Below are positions 15,729-24,185 of a DNA stretch of 64,000 bases, one piece after another. Source of the DNA: Permianibacter aggregans (lineage in GTDB: Bacteria; Pseudomonadota; Gammaproteobacteria; Enterobacterales; Permianibacteraceae); assembly GCF_009756665.1 (NCBI RefSeq), contig NZ_CP037953.1, forward strand, positions 186,001 to 250,000, given 5' to 3'. The first letter of the stretch is position 1, and each line of letters opens with the position of its first letter. Below the pieces are notes generated by a model, which worked only from the letters and a program-made list of their open reading frames with translations, was not told the DNA's origin and did no database searches. A program made the translations under genes and the position numbers.

Positions 15729-18389
15729 TTAGGCCTCGACCGACTTGCTGACGATCTCGAATACATCCGGCGACAGACCCGATTGCGTCAACAGCGCCTT
15801 CAGCTCTTTCAACATCAATTGCTGACGGTCATCGTCATAGCGTTTCCAGCGGTTGAAAGCGCTGACCAGGCGCGCCGCCAATTGCGGATTGCTCTGGTTC
15901 AGCCGCGCCACCCGCTCGGCAATGAACTGGTAGCCGGCGCCATCAGCGCGATGGAAACCAGCAGGATTGGCGTGTGAGAATGCCATCCACAAGGCACGCA
16001 CCTTGTTCGGATTTTTCGCGTCGAATGCCGAATGCTGCTCGAGCTTTTGCACCTCCTGCAATGCCGACGCCAGAGGCGCTGTCGCCTGCACCGTGAACCA
16101 TTTGTCCATGACCAGCGCTTCGTCGACATACCAATGAGTAAAATCATCGAGCGCCTGCTGCCGATTCGGCGCGGCGCTATGCGCCAATGCGCGCAACGCG
16201 GCAAAGCGATCGGTCATCGTTTTTGCTTCATGCAATTGCGCGTGAGCCAGCTGATAGGCTTCGGCGTCGGTGCTATCGACCAACAAGCCCAGACAGGTAT
16301 TGGCCAGCGCTCGTCTGCCGGCCGAGTCGCCGTCCAGACCGGTGGCACCGCGCACTCGCTGGAAACAATCGCGCAGTGGCTGGTACAGCGTTTCCGCTAC
16401 TCGACGCTTAATGAATTGCTGAGCCGCCACCAAGGCATCGATATCAATTTTTTCCACCAGCTCCTGCAGATAACCGATATCCGGCAATTGCAGCAAGCGC
16501 GCGCGCAAAGCGTTGTCGAGCTGATGATTATCGAGCACGGCCGCCAGCGCTTCGGTAACGATGGCCGGCAAACGCATTTCTTCGCCGGCACGGAATTGCT
16601 CGGCAGCATTCAACATGACCCGGCTGACCAGTTGCTGTGCGGCATCCCAGCGGTTGAACAGGCTGCTGTCGTTGGCCAGCAGAAACGCCAGTTGTTCATC
16701 GCTGTAGTCATAGCGCAATTTCACTGGTGCAGAAAAATCGCGCAGCAGCGACGGCAACGGTTTTTCGCCGATATGTTCAAACACAAACTGCTGCTCGGCA
16801 CGCTGCAGCGGCAACACCGCTTCACGACCGTAAATAGCCTGATCGTCAGCGTCCTTCGATTGCCAATTCAGCGGCAAGTCATTGCCGGCTTTATCCAATA
16901 AGCCAATCTTGAACGGAATGAAAAACGGCTGTTTTTCTTTTTGCCCCGGCGTTGCCGGGCAATGCTGTTTCAGCGTCAAGGTGTAACGTTGATTGGCGGC
17001 ATCATAGTGATCACTGACATTGATAACCGGTGTGCCGGCCTGTGAGTACCACCGCTTGAATTGTTCCAGATCGCGCTGATTGGCGTCAGCATGAGCCTGA
17101 ACAAAATCGTCGCAGGTAACAGCCTGGCCGTCGTGACGCTCGAAATACCGATCCATGCCCTTACGAAAACCGTCGGCACCAAGCAAGGTATGCAGCATCC
17201 GGATCACTTCGGCACCTTTGTTGTAGACGGTTACCGTGTAGAAATTGTTCATCTCGACATAGCTGTCGGGGCGAATCGGATGCGCCATCGGGCCAGAATC
17301 TTCGGAGAACTGCGCGGTGCGAATGACACGCACATCATCGAGCCGCTTGACCGTCGGCGAGCCCATGTCCATCGAGAATTGTTGATCGCGAAATACCGTC
17401 AATCCTTCCTTCAGTGACAACTGAAACCAGTCGCGGCAGGTCACCCGGTTGCCGGTCCAGTTGTGGAAGTATTCGTGCGCAATGACCGCCTCAACACCAT
17501 CGTAATCGGCATCTGTGGCAGTCATTTCGTTGGCCAGCACATACTTGGTGTTGAAGATATTCAGGCCCTTGTTTTCCATGGCGCCCATGTTGAAGTCGGA
17601 CACCGCAACGATTTGGTAGATATCCAAATCGTATTCACGGCCATAGACCTCCTCGTCCCATTGCATCGCTTTTTTGACGCTGCGCATCGCGTGTGCGCAC
17701 TGATCGAGCTTGCCTTTATCGACATAGATCTTCAGCGCCACCGGGTGGCCGCTCATCGTCGTGAATGAGTCCTCGAGCAGATCAAAATCTCCGGCGACCA
17801 GCGCAAACAAATAACAAGGTTTTGGAATGGGGTCATGCCAGCGGGCCCAATGACGTCCTTCAGGCAATTCACCACTACCTGCCGGATTACCATTACCGAG
17901 CAAGGCTGGATAAGCGTTTTTGTCAGCGCGAATGGTTACGTCATAAACCGACATGACATCGGGCCGATCGAGAAAATAAGTAATGCGGCGGAAGCCTTCG
18001 GCCTCGCATTGGGTGCAGAACTTACTGCCACTTTTATAGAGGCCTTCTAGCCGAGTGTTGTCCTGCGGCTTGATCTGCACGACGGTTTTCAGCGTGAACG
18101 ATTCCGCTGGTTGGCGAATGACCAAATGGGCGTCCTGCAATTCATAGCCAGATAGCGGCAGCGCCTGGTCGTTAACGGCAATGCTCTTCAGCTCCAACTC
18201 TTCGCCATCGAGCCGTAATTCCTCAACCGCGCCCGTGAACAGCGGGTTACGGCGTAGCGCCAGGCAGGAATGGATTTCGGCATGGCTCTCGAACAGCTCG
18301 ACAAGCATATCGACCCGATCAATCAGGTAACTGCTCGGCTGGTATTGCTCGCGGTATTTCGTGGTTTTGCTGACTTCGCCTTTGGCCAT
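15729..18389 (-). CDS. pepN: Aminopeptidase N (M1 family)
   Basis: PepN is the major cytoplasmic zinc aminopeptidase that finishes peptide degradation. It has the substrate-binding motif GAMEN at 269-273 and zinc ligands HEYFH at 305-309 with the third ligand Glu at 328 (LKEGL), plus the family core NWTGNRVTCRDWFQ. I chose the start at 18389 (MAKGEVSK) because AGGA lies 8 bp upstream; an ATG nine bases earlier has AGG directly against it. Length of 886 residues compares with 870 in E. coli, and the DUF3458-type C-terminal region appears complete. No signal peptide is present. Confidence 0.95.
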   Translation of the reverse strand: MAKGEVSKTTKYREQYQPSSYLIDRVDMLVELFESHAEIHSCLALRRNPLFTGAVEELRLDGEELELKSIAVNDQALPLSGYELQDAHLVIRQPAESFTLKTVVQIKPQDNTRLEGLYKSGSKFCTQCEAEGFRRITYFLDRPDVMSVYDVTIRADKNAYPALLGNGNPAGSGELPEGRHWARWHDPIPKPCYLFALVAGDFDLLEDSFTTMSGHPVALKIYVDKGKLDQCAHAMRSVKKAMQWDEEVYGREYDLDIYQIVAVSDFNMGAMENKGLNIFNTKYVLANEMTATDADYDGVEAVIAHEYFHNWTGNRVTCRDWFQLSLKEGLTVFRDQQFSMDMGSPTVKRLDDVRVIRTAQFSEDSGPMAHPIRPDSYVEMNNFYTVTVYNKGAEVIRMLHTLLGADGFRKGMDRYFERHDGQAVTCDDFVQAHADANQRDLEQFKRWYSQAGTPVINVSDHYDAANQRYTLTLKQHCPATPGQKEKQPFFIPFKIGLLDKAGNDLPLNWQSKDADDQAIYGREAVLPLQRAEQQFVFEHIGEKPLPSLLRDFSAPVKLRYDYSDEQLAFLLANDSSLFNRWDAAQQLVSRVMLNAAEQFRAGEEMRLPAIVTEALAAVLDNHQLDNALRARLLQLPDIGYLQELVEKIDIDALVAAQQFIKRRVAETLYQPLRDCFQRVRGATGLDGDSAGRRALANTCLGLLVDSTDAEAYQLAHAQLHEAKTMTDRFAALRALAHSAAPNRQQALDDFTHWYVDEALVMDKWFTVQATAPLASALQEVQKLEQHSAFDAKNPNKVRALWMAFSHANPAGFHRADGAGYQFIAERVARLNQSNPQLAARLVSAFNRWKRYDDDRQQLMLKELKALLTQSGLSPDVFEIVSKSVEA

Positions 18390-18558
18390 GCGGGGCATCC
18401 TATGCGGAAAAGAGGTTAAGAATAGTCGGCCGCCATTGTACTGAAGCTTGACCGTCACACCCACCGGGCCGACGCATTTGCCCTGTGAAACAAGTGAGAG
18501 ATCACTTTAAATCAACATTAAAATTTAATTCTATTTATTTGTTTTAATTGCGCTTTTC

Positions 18559-19236
18559 CTATTTCGCACTATGTTCCACGAAACCCGCTGGCGGTGCCAG
18601 ATGATAAGCATGGCCCCAACATTCTTCGGCTGAGTCAGCGTCGTCCAGCTCCCAGTCCAGCGGTCTATCCGGGTCGGTATTGAAGGTAAAGCGCCATTGC
18701 CGCTGCGGGCCAGACTCGACGATTTCCATCACAGCCCCGCTCTGCCTCCACTGCCCGTCAGACTCGGAAATCACTAGCCAACGTTCAGACTCCGGCAGCC
18801 ATTCCGAATCGGAAAGCCGTGCAGAGCCATCGCCACGGGTATAGATATCGGTCAGAAATTGGCCGCAGGTGACTGAAAATTGCAGCCTTTCCTGATCGGC
18901 GATCTCCTGAGTCAATGGAAAATACAGCACGACGTTATCAGCCGTAGCTCGATGTCCGGGGGAACGGTTCAGCTGCAGCTCAAACTGCGGCACGCCGACT
19001 TCCTGTAGCAGCGTCGAGATATCAAGCGGATCCACTCCAGCGCCGTAAACCACCAGCGGCAGCGTCGTTTTCGGCGGATTGAAACGATTACTGAAATATT
19101 CGACGCGCCAGTTTTTATGCTGGGCCAGCGCCTGCTCAAGCCGTTGCTCAAACCCTTCCGGTTGCCCCTGCTCGGCAACAAACAAGGTGTGTGAGGCACA
19201 ACCCGGTAAAACGATGAAAACTAAAAGCCATCTCAA
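18559..19236 (-). CDS. Putative lipoprotein of unknown function
   Basis: A 225-residue protein whose N-terminus MRWLLVFIVLPGC is a compact lipoprotein signal with lipobox LPGC at residues 10-13. The start is uncertain. The short form would begin at a TTG at 19236 inside the left end of a palindromic repeat. An in-frame ATG at 19323, also inside that repeat, would give a long non-signal leader (MRCSESSFTT). No Shine-Dalgarno sequence is evident for any choice. The mature part is acidic and Trp-rich, including FSVTCGQFLTDIYTRGDG. I do not recognise a domain. The repeat may have replaced the original 5' end. Confidence 0.55.
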   Translation of the reverse strand: MRWLLVFIVLPGCASHTLFVAEQGQPEGFEQRLEQALAQHKNWRVEYFSNRFNPPKTTLPLVVYGAGVDPLDISTLLQEVGVPQFELQLNRSPGHRATADNVVLYFPLTQEIADQERLQFSVTCGQFLTDIYTRGDGSARLSDSEWLPESERWLVISESDGQWRQSGAVMEIVESGPQRQWRFTFNTDPDRPLDWELDDADSAEECWGHAYHLAPPAGFVEHSAK

Positions 19237-19364
19237 AAATTGTCTGGACGATGGCGAGGTGCGCGAAGAGGAGCACAGGAACCGGAGTTTACAAGTAGTA
19301 AATGAGGATTCCGAGCACCGCATTCGCGCAGATCGCCGAATTCCAGGCATTTTTGAGATGGCTT
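19225..19364. repeat. Palindromic dispersed element, copy 1 (140 bp)
   Basis: Bounded by perfect 16-bp inverted repeats AAGCCATCTCAAAAAT and ATTTTTGAGATGGCTT. The interior carries GGAACCGGAGTTTAC followed by AAGTAGTAAATGAGG, itself a small stem (GTTTAC/GTAAAT). A second copy with the same interior lies at 57494-57696. The layout (terminal inverted repeats, no coding capacity, GTTTAC...GTAAATGA core) resembles ERIC/MITE-type intergenic elements; that classification is inference. It overlaps the 5' end of the lipoprotein gene. Confidence 0.85.
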
Positions 19365-19661
19365 CTCGCAACATAAGCAAACTACGCACAGATGACTCCC
19401 TTCCGCCGGCTCGGCATCGGCACAAAGGTAGCATCGGAAAAGCGGCGAAAACGCCGATCGGGACTATTCACCTGAATGCCGATCACAAGCTGGAGTTTGC
19501 TGCTGCGCAGCATAACAATCCCGGTGGTCAGGCTTTGGGCTGTCATCAGCTTTGTGTACAATGCGCGCGCTTTCCGTTTGCGTAAAGGGAAACTGGCGCT
19601 CTTCCTATAAGATAGCTAGCCTTTTGCACTCGCCTGACTGAACCCTTTGGGAGGATGCGTC
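19237..19661. other. 425-bp intergenic region before the 2-oxoacid dehydrogenase operon
   Basis: Holds most of palindromic repeat copy 1 (to 19364) and then about 300 bp without a supported gene. A candidate sigma-70 promoter lies at 19535-19562. In-frame start codons for the divergent lipoprotein also fall in the left part. No RNA gene or operator could be recognised with confidence. Confidence 0.6.
19535..19562 (+). promoter_or_regulatory. Candidate sigma-70 promoter of the 2-oxoacid dehydrogenase operon
   Basis: TTGGGC and TACAAT are separated by 16 bp, about 100 bp before the pdhA start codon. Both hexamers are near consensus (TTGACA, TATAAT). The call is by pattern only. Confidence 0.45.
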
Positions 19662-20759
19662 TTGTCGACCACCGTCGCAAAGTTTGCCATTGAAAAGGTC
19701 CAGTACCTGGACAAGAACGGCAAACCACTCACGAAAAACCTGCCCGAATTCGCCAAAGACAAAGACCTGTTGCGTGAGATGTACCGCAACATGGTGCGTC
19801 TGCGCGCATTCGACGCCAAAGCCTACGCGCTGCAGCGCACCGGCAACATGGGTACCTACCCGGCCTCGCTCGGCCAGGAAGCCATCGGTATCGGTTACGG
19901 CATGGCCATGACCAAAGAAGACGTGCTGGCGCCCTACTACCGTTCGACCGGTGGTTTGCTGATGCACGGCGTCACGATGCTGGAAATCTTTTTATATTGG
20001 GGCGGTGACGAGCGTGGCTCCAACTTCTCGGTCGCCAAAGAAGACTTCCCGATTGCGGTGCCTATCGCCACTCAATGCCTGCATGCGACCGGTATCGCCA
20101 CCGCGATCAAATACCGCAAACAGCAACGCGCTGTGGTGACGGAAATCGGCGAAGGCGGTACTTCCGAAGGTGACTTTTACGAAGCGATCAACGTCGCCGG
20201 TATCTGGAATCTCGGCGTCGTGTTTTTCGTCAACAACAATCAATGGGCGATTTCGGTCCCCTCCGCGATTCAGACCAACTGCGAAACCTATGCGCAGAAA
20301 GGTATCGCCGCTGGAATCGAAAGCGTGCAGGTCGATGGCAACGACATTATTGCCGTGCACGAAGTCTCTCGCCGCGCAATGGAAAAAGCCCGTGCCGGTA
20401 AAGGCGCGACGTTGATCGAAGCGGTTTCTTATCGTTTGTGCGATCACACCACTGCTGATGATGCTTCCCGCTACCGCTCGAAAGAAGAGCTGGAAAAAGG
20501 TTGGGATGCCGAGCCGGTGATGCGCCTGCGCAAATACCTGGAATCGATCAAAGCCTGGACTGAAAAAGAAGAAAAAGCGCTGCAAGAAGAAGTGGCGGCG
20601 GAAATCGAAACCGCGGTTCAAGCCTATAAGAACTACCCGGCACCCAAGCCGGAAGACATGTTCGACACCCTCTATGCCGAGCTGCCGAAACACATTCTGA
20701 AGCAGCGTGAACAAGCCATTGCCCGTGGAGCAAAGCATGCCAGCCATCACGCTCATTGA
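19662..20759 (+). CDS. pdhA: 2-oxoacid dehydrogenase E1 component, alpha subunit
   Basis: The alpha subunit of a heterotetrameric (alpha2-beta2) thiamine-dependent E1 that decarboxylates pyruvate or a branched-chain 2-oxoacid. I use the TTG start at 19662 (MSTTVAKFAIEK), with GGGAGGA ideally spaced; the nearby ATG at 19655 is in another frame. The thiamine diphosphate motif is GEGGTSEGDFYEAINVAG followed by NNNQWAIS (about 165-205). The phosphorylation-loop-like HTTADDASRYRS follows. Length of 365 residues matches alpha-type E1 (Bacillus PdhA type), not the single-chain AceE. It overlaps pdhB by 23 bp. Confidence 0.9.
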   Translation: MSTTVAKFAIEKVQYLDKNGKPLTKNLPEFAKDKDLLREMYRNMVRLRAFDAKAYALQRTGNMGTYPASLGQEAIGIGYGMAMTKEDVLAPYYRSTGGLLMHGVTMLEIFLYWGGDERGSNFSVAKEDFPIAVPIATQCLHATGIATAIKYRKQQRAVVTEIGEGGTSEGDFYEAINVAGIWNLGVVFFVNNNQWAISVPSAIQTNCETYAQKGIAAGIESVQVDGNDIIAVHEVSRRAMEKARAGKGATLIEAVSYRLCDHTTADDASRYRSKEELEKGWDAEPVMRLRKYLESIKAWTEKEEKALQEEVAAEIETAVQAYKNYPAPKPEDMFDTLYAELPKHILKQREQAIARGAKHASHHAH

Positions 20760-21717
20760 AGCCGTTAACCTCGCGCTCGCGCACGAACTGAAGCGCGATA
20801 ACGATGTCGTCATTCTTGGTGAAGACGTTGGCATCAACGGCGGCGTATTCCGCGCCACCAACGGTCTTGCCCAGAAGTTTGGTGAAGATCGCGTTATCGA
20901 CACGCCACTGGCTGAATCGATGATCGCCGGTCTCGCCGTCGGTATGGCCGCACAAGGTTTGAAGCCGATCGCGGAAATGCAATTCGAAGCCTTCATGATG
21001 CCGGCTTACGACATGATCTATAACCACATCGCCCGTATGCGTCTGCGTACCCGCGGCCGCATCACGCTGCCGATGGTGATTCGCGCACCGTGGGGCGGTG
21101 GCATTCACGCGCCGGAACATCACTCCGATTCGCCGGAAGCGCAATGTGCGCACATTCCGGGTTTGAAAGTGGTGATTCCGTCGAATCCGTCGCGTGCTTA
21201 CGGTTTGCTGCTCGCTGCGATTCGCGATCCGGATCCGGTATTGTTCTTCGAACCGAAACGCGTTTACCGCATCGTCAAGCACGAAATCGAAGACAACGGT
21301 GAAGAGTATCCGCTCGGCACCTGCTTCGTGGACCGCGAAGGCACCGACATCACGCTGGTGTCCTGGGGCGCGATGATGCACGAAACGCTGCAAGCGGCTG
21401 ACAAACTCGAGCAGCAAGGCATCAGCGCCGAAGTGATCGACGTCGCCACGATTAGCCCGCTCGATATCGACACCATTCTGGAATCAGTCGCGAAAACCGG
21501 TCGCCTGTGCATCGTTTGCGAAGCGCCACGTTCCGGCTCCTGGGCGTCGGAAATCGCTGCGCAAGTATCGGAAGAAGGGCTGTTCCACTTGCTGGCGCCG
21601 ATCGGCCGGGTGACCGGTTACGACACGACGATGCCGTACTACAAGCTGGAAAAACAGTTCATGCCGTCGGTCGATCGCATCATTGAAGAAGCGCGTCGTC
21701 TGGTGGAATACAAGTAA
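20737..21717 (+). CDS. pdhB: 2-oxoacid dehydrogenase E1 component, beta subunit
   Basis: The beta subunit of the same E1 enzyme, carrying the transketolase pyrimidine-binding domain (about 1-180) and the transketolase C-terminal domain (about 195-315). Clear family blocks are VVILGEDVGINGGVFRATNG, RVIDTPLAESMIAGLAVGMA and APWGGGIHAPEHHSDSPEA. I start at 20737 (MPAITLIEAVN) because GGAG lies 8 bp upstream and the family begins there. Length is 326 residues. The E2 gene follows after a 159-bp spacer with a double hairpin; no E3 gene is nearby. Confidence 0.92.
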   Translation: MPAITLIEAVNLALAHELKRDNDVVILGEDVGINGGVFRATNGLAQKFGEDRVIDTPLAESMIAGLAVGMAAQGLKPIAEMQFEAFMMPAYDMIYNHIARMRLRTRGRITLPMVIRAPWGGGIHAPEHHSDSPEAQCAHIPGLKVVIPSNPSRAYGLLLAAIRDPDPVLFFEPKRVYRIVKHEIEDNGEEYPLGTCFVDREGTDITLVSWGAMMHETLQAADKLEQQGISAEVIDVATISPLDIDTILESVAKTGRLCIVCEAPRSGSWASEIAAQVSEEGLFHLLAPIGRVTGYDTTMPYYKLEKQFMPSVDRIIEEARRLVEYK

Positions 21718-21737
21718 CGGTTATTGAAAAGAGTGAG

Positions 21738-21803
21738 TCATGCCCGCTGCGGCGGGCATCCAGAAAATTCAGTAACTGGATTCCCGCCCACGCGGGAATG
21801 ACA
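21738..21803. repeat. Tandem hairpin repeat between E1 beta and E2 genes
   Basis: Two perfect 8-bp stems, ATGCCCGC-TGCG-GCGGGCAT (21740-21759) and ATTCCCGC-CCAC-GCGGGAAT (21780-21799), are joined by a 20-nt spacer. The flanks TC..GA and CATCCAG / CTGGATT add outer symmetry. The second half resembles the common dispersed repeat built on ATTCCCGC..GCGGGAAT found in many proteobacteria. It may act as an mRNA stabiliser or attenuator in the operon. That function is inference. Confidence 0.8.
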
Positions 21804-21876
21804 TAGCCAAATTTGTAGAGCAGAGAGGGAATGATTTATTCCGATCCATGCTCACCAACAAGGAATTATCCGGACT

Positions 21877-23580
21877 ATGGCATACGTTTTTGAGCTACCT
21901 GATCTCGGTGAAGGTTTGCCGGATGCCACCATTGTCAAATGGCTGGTCAACGAAGGCGACACGGTAAAAACCGATCAGCCGATTGCCGAAATGGAAACCG
22001 CCAAAGCGGTCGTCGAAGTGCCCTCGCCTGTCGATGGCACCGTGCTGAAACTGCACGGTAAAGCCGGTGATGTGATCATCACTCATGCGCCGCTGGTTAC
22101 CTTCGGAGAGGCCGGTAAAAAAGCGGCGGCACCTGCACCGGCTCCAGCTCCTTCGATGCACGCGCAAGTCGCGGCCAACGCCGAAAAAGCCAGTGCTACA
22201 TCGGGTGGTGGCGAAGTGTTTTATCTGCCAGATTTGGGCGAAGGTTTGCCGGACGCTACCATCGTCAAATGGCTGGTGAAAGAAGGCGACACGGTAAAAA
22301 CCGATCAGCCAATCGCCGAAATGGAAACCGCAAAAGCCGTCGTCGAAGTACCATCACCACACGATGGCGTCATCGCCAAACTGCATGGCAAAGCTGGCGA
22401 TGTCATTATCACGCACGCACCGCTGGTCACCTTTGCCGGTAAAGGCGGCGCCGCCAAGGCTGAAGAAAAATCCGAGCCGGAAGCCAAAGGTGGTGATGCC
22501 GGCACCGTTGTCGGCGCCGTGCAAGTTGGCAACACCATTGTTGCTGAATCGAGCGATGCGGTTGTTCGCGCACTGGCAAAAAAACTCGGCGTCAATTTGG
22601 CGTCGGTAAAAGGCTCTGGCGCTGGCGGCAAGATCACTCAGGCCGATGTCAAAGGCGCAGCCGGCAAATCAACCGCAAGCGTTGCCGCATCCGCGAGCAC
22701 GATGCCGTCTGCCAGCGTCAGCACCGATAATCCGCTGGCGTTCCGTGCTTCTCCTGCGGTGCGCAAACTCGCCAACGAACTTGGTGTTGATTTAGCCAAC
22801 TGCGAAACATCCGGCCCGAAAGGCACAATTACCCGTGACGACGTCAAAGCAGCCAGCAGCGGCAAACCTGCTGCTCGAACCGCTGCTCCAGCAACCGTAC
22901 AACCGGCAGCAAGCGGCGGTCGTCTGCAACCAGTCAGTGTCACCGTTCACCCGGAAGCCGTTCGTGGCGTTCGCCGCGCGATGGCACAAGCGATGACCCA
23001 TTCGCATCAAACCGTAGTGCCGGTCACGCTGATGGAAGACGCCAACATTTCCCGCTGGAAAAAAGGCGAAGATTCGTTGGCGCGTTACGTCCGCGCACTC
23101 TGTGCGGCGGCGAAAGTCGAACCGGCTTTGAACTGCTGGTTCGATGGCGAAAACATGGAGCGTCTGGTGCATCCAGCGGTGCATGTTGGCATCGCGGTTG
23201 ATACACCGGATGGTTTGTATGTGCCGGTCGTTAAAGACGCACACAACAAATCGATGGCAGACTTGCGCGGTGACGTAGAAATTTTGCGCAAGAAAATTGC
23301 TGAGAAAGCGATTAAGCCAACCGACCTCAGCGGCGCAACAATCACCTTGTCGAACTACGGTTCGATTGCCGGTCGTTACGGCACACCAATCGTCTCGCCA
23401 CCGCAAGTCGCGATTCTCGGCTGCGGTCGCTTCCGCAACGAACTGAAAATGACCGAACGCGGCATCGAAAACCAACGCATGCTGCCATTGTCATTGTCGT
23501 TCGATCACCGGGCCTGCACCGGTGGCGAAGGCGCACGTTTCCTGGCGGCGGTTATCGCCGATTTGGAAAAGCCTGAGTAA
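21877..23580 (+). CDS. pdhC: 2-oxoacid dehydrogenase E2 acyltransferase with two lipoyl and two subunit-binding domains
   Basis: The dihydrolipoamide acyltransferase core of the complex. Two N-terminal lipoyl domains carry lipoylation lysines at 43 and 153 in EMETAKAVVEV. They share long stretches of near-identical DNA, suggesting a recent duplication or gene conversion. Two tandem peripheral-subunit-binding domains follow (about 227-262 and 290-325; VRALAKKLGVNLASVKGSGA and VRKLANELGVDLANCETSGP). Most E2 proteins have one. The catalytic domain (about 345-567) ends FDHRACTGGEGARFL: His544 is present, but the usual Asp of the HxxxDG motif is Thr548. Length is 567 residues. A terminator follows. 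Confidence 0.93.
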   Translation: MAYVFELPDLGEGLPDATIVKWLVNEGDTVKTDQPIAEMETAKAVVEVPSPVDGTVLKLHGKAGDVIITHAPLVTFGEAGKKAAAPAPAPAPSMHAQVAANAEKASATSGGGEVFYLPDLGEGLPDATIVKWLVKEGDTVKTDQPIAEMETAKAVVEVPSPHDGVIAKLHGKAGDVIITHAPLVTFAGKGGAAKAEEKSEPEAKGGDAGTVVGAVQVGNTIVAESSDAVVRALAKKLGVNLASVKGSGAGGKITQADVKGAAGKSTASVAASASTMPSASVSTDNPLAFRASPAVRKLANELGVDLANCETSGPKGTITRDDVKAASSGKPAARTAAPATVQPAASGGRLQPVSVTVHPEAVRGVRRAMAQAMTHSHQTVVPVTLMEDANISRWKKGEDSLARYVRALCAAAKVEPALNCWFDGENMERLVHPAVHVGIAVDTPDGLYVPVVKDAHNKSMADLRGDVEILRKKIAEKAIKPTDLSGATITLSNYGSIAGRYGTPIVSPPQVAILGCGRFRNELKMTERGIENQRMLPLSLSFDHRACTGGEGARFLAAVIADLEKPE

Positions 23581-23598
23581 TACGTTTTTGCTTTGTTC

Positions 23599-23625
23599 AA
23601 GGGCGCTTCGGGCGCCCTTTTCTTT
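23599..23625 (+). terminator. Rho-independent terminator after E2
   Basis: Stem AAGGGCGC / GCGCCCTT with a TTCGG loop, followed by TTCTTTTT. It lies about 20 bp after the E2 stop codon and ends the dehydrogenase operon. Confidence 0.85.
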
Positions 23626-24185
23626 TTCGATATTTTTTAGGAAATTTGCAGTATCGCTTTAATCCTTTGCGGCTTTCTCGACTCCCACCAATGCCGGTTC
23701 TCGGACCGGCAACCGAGGTAGTTTATCTTTGCTCGTGCAAAGAAAAGTACCCAAAAGACAAATTTGTCTGGAACAAATTTGGACGTCGTAGACGCCCGAA
23801 GGGTGAATGCCTGGATGGCATGAATCCACCACGCCCCGAAGCGCCAGGTGAGTTGTGCTGCTTCGACCAGGCCGTTCCGGCAACGAGCATTCTCCGGCTC
23901 GGGCCGCACTGACGCGGCATCCATGCCTTGACAGTGCTACGCCGGCTATCCTTGCTGGCGTACCCGGCCTACGAATGCTCGTTGCCGGCTGGCGCTTACG
24001 AGGGCCCCGTTTTTCCTTTTCGAGAATTTCAGCTTCGATTTAAAACCCGTTTCACGCAGCGCAGAACTGCCGGTTTATTTTCAACGCCAATCCAAGGCCC
24101 TTGGAGTCTCAAACCCATGGAGCCTCAAAACCCACTGTGATAAGGTTCGCCTCATCCTACGATAACAAGACTCGCAAGGCGCTTT
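23626..24185. other. Structured, repeat-rich intergenic region
   Basis: 560 bp with short frames only. It has several hairpins: GCCGGT/ACCGGC (23693-23710) and CTTTGC-TCGT-GCAAAG (23728-23743). ACAAATTTG is repeated directly. A 16-bp perfect inverted repeat, CCGGCAACGAGCATTC (23877-23892) with GAATGCTCGTTGCCGG (23973-23988), encloses about 80 bp. The segment with the TTTGCTCGTGCAAAGAAAAG hairpin resembles a class of dispersed intergenic repeats seen in proteobacteria, by memory only. The last 60 bp probably contain the promoter of the following symporter gene. Confidence 0.6.
23877..23988. repeat. Long-range 16-bp inverted repeat
   Basis: CCGGCAACGAGCATTC at 23877-23892 is the exact reverse complement of 23973-23988. 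The 80 bp between the arms is GC-rich, with partial secondary pairing (CGGCATCC..GGCTATCC). It would give a stable hairpin if transcribed. Confidence 0.8.

Noticed and set aside
19992-20996. A 334-codon minus-strand frame over pdhA/pdhB
   Set aside because: Shadow of the strongly supported E1 genes; Phe/Arg-rich without motifs.
23646-23912. An 88-codon frame in the repeat-rich intergenic region
   Set aside because: Cys/Pro/Arg-rich product without similarity; the DNA shows hairpins and inverted repeats, so it is more likely non-coding.
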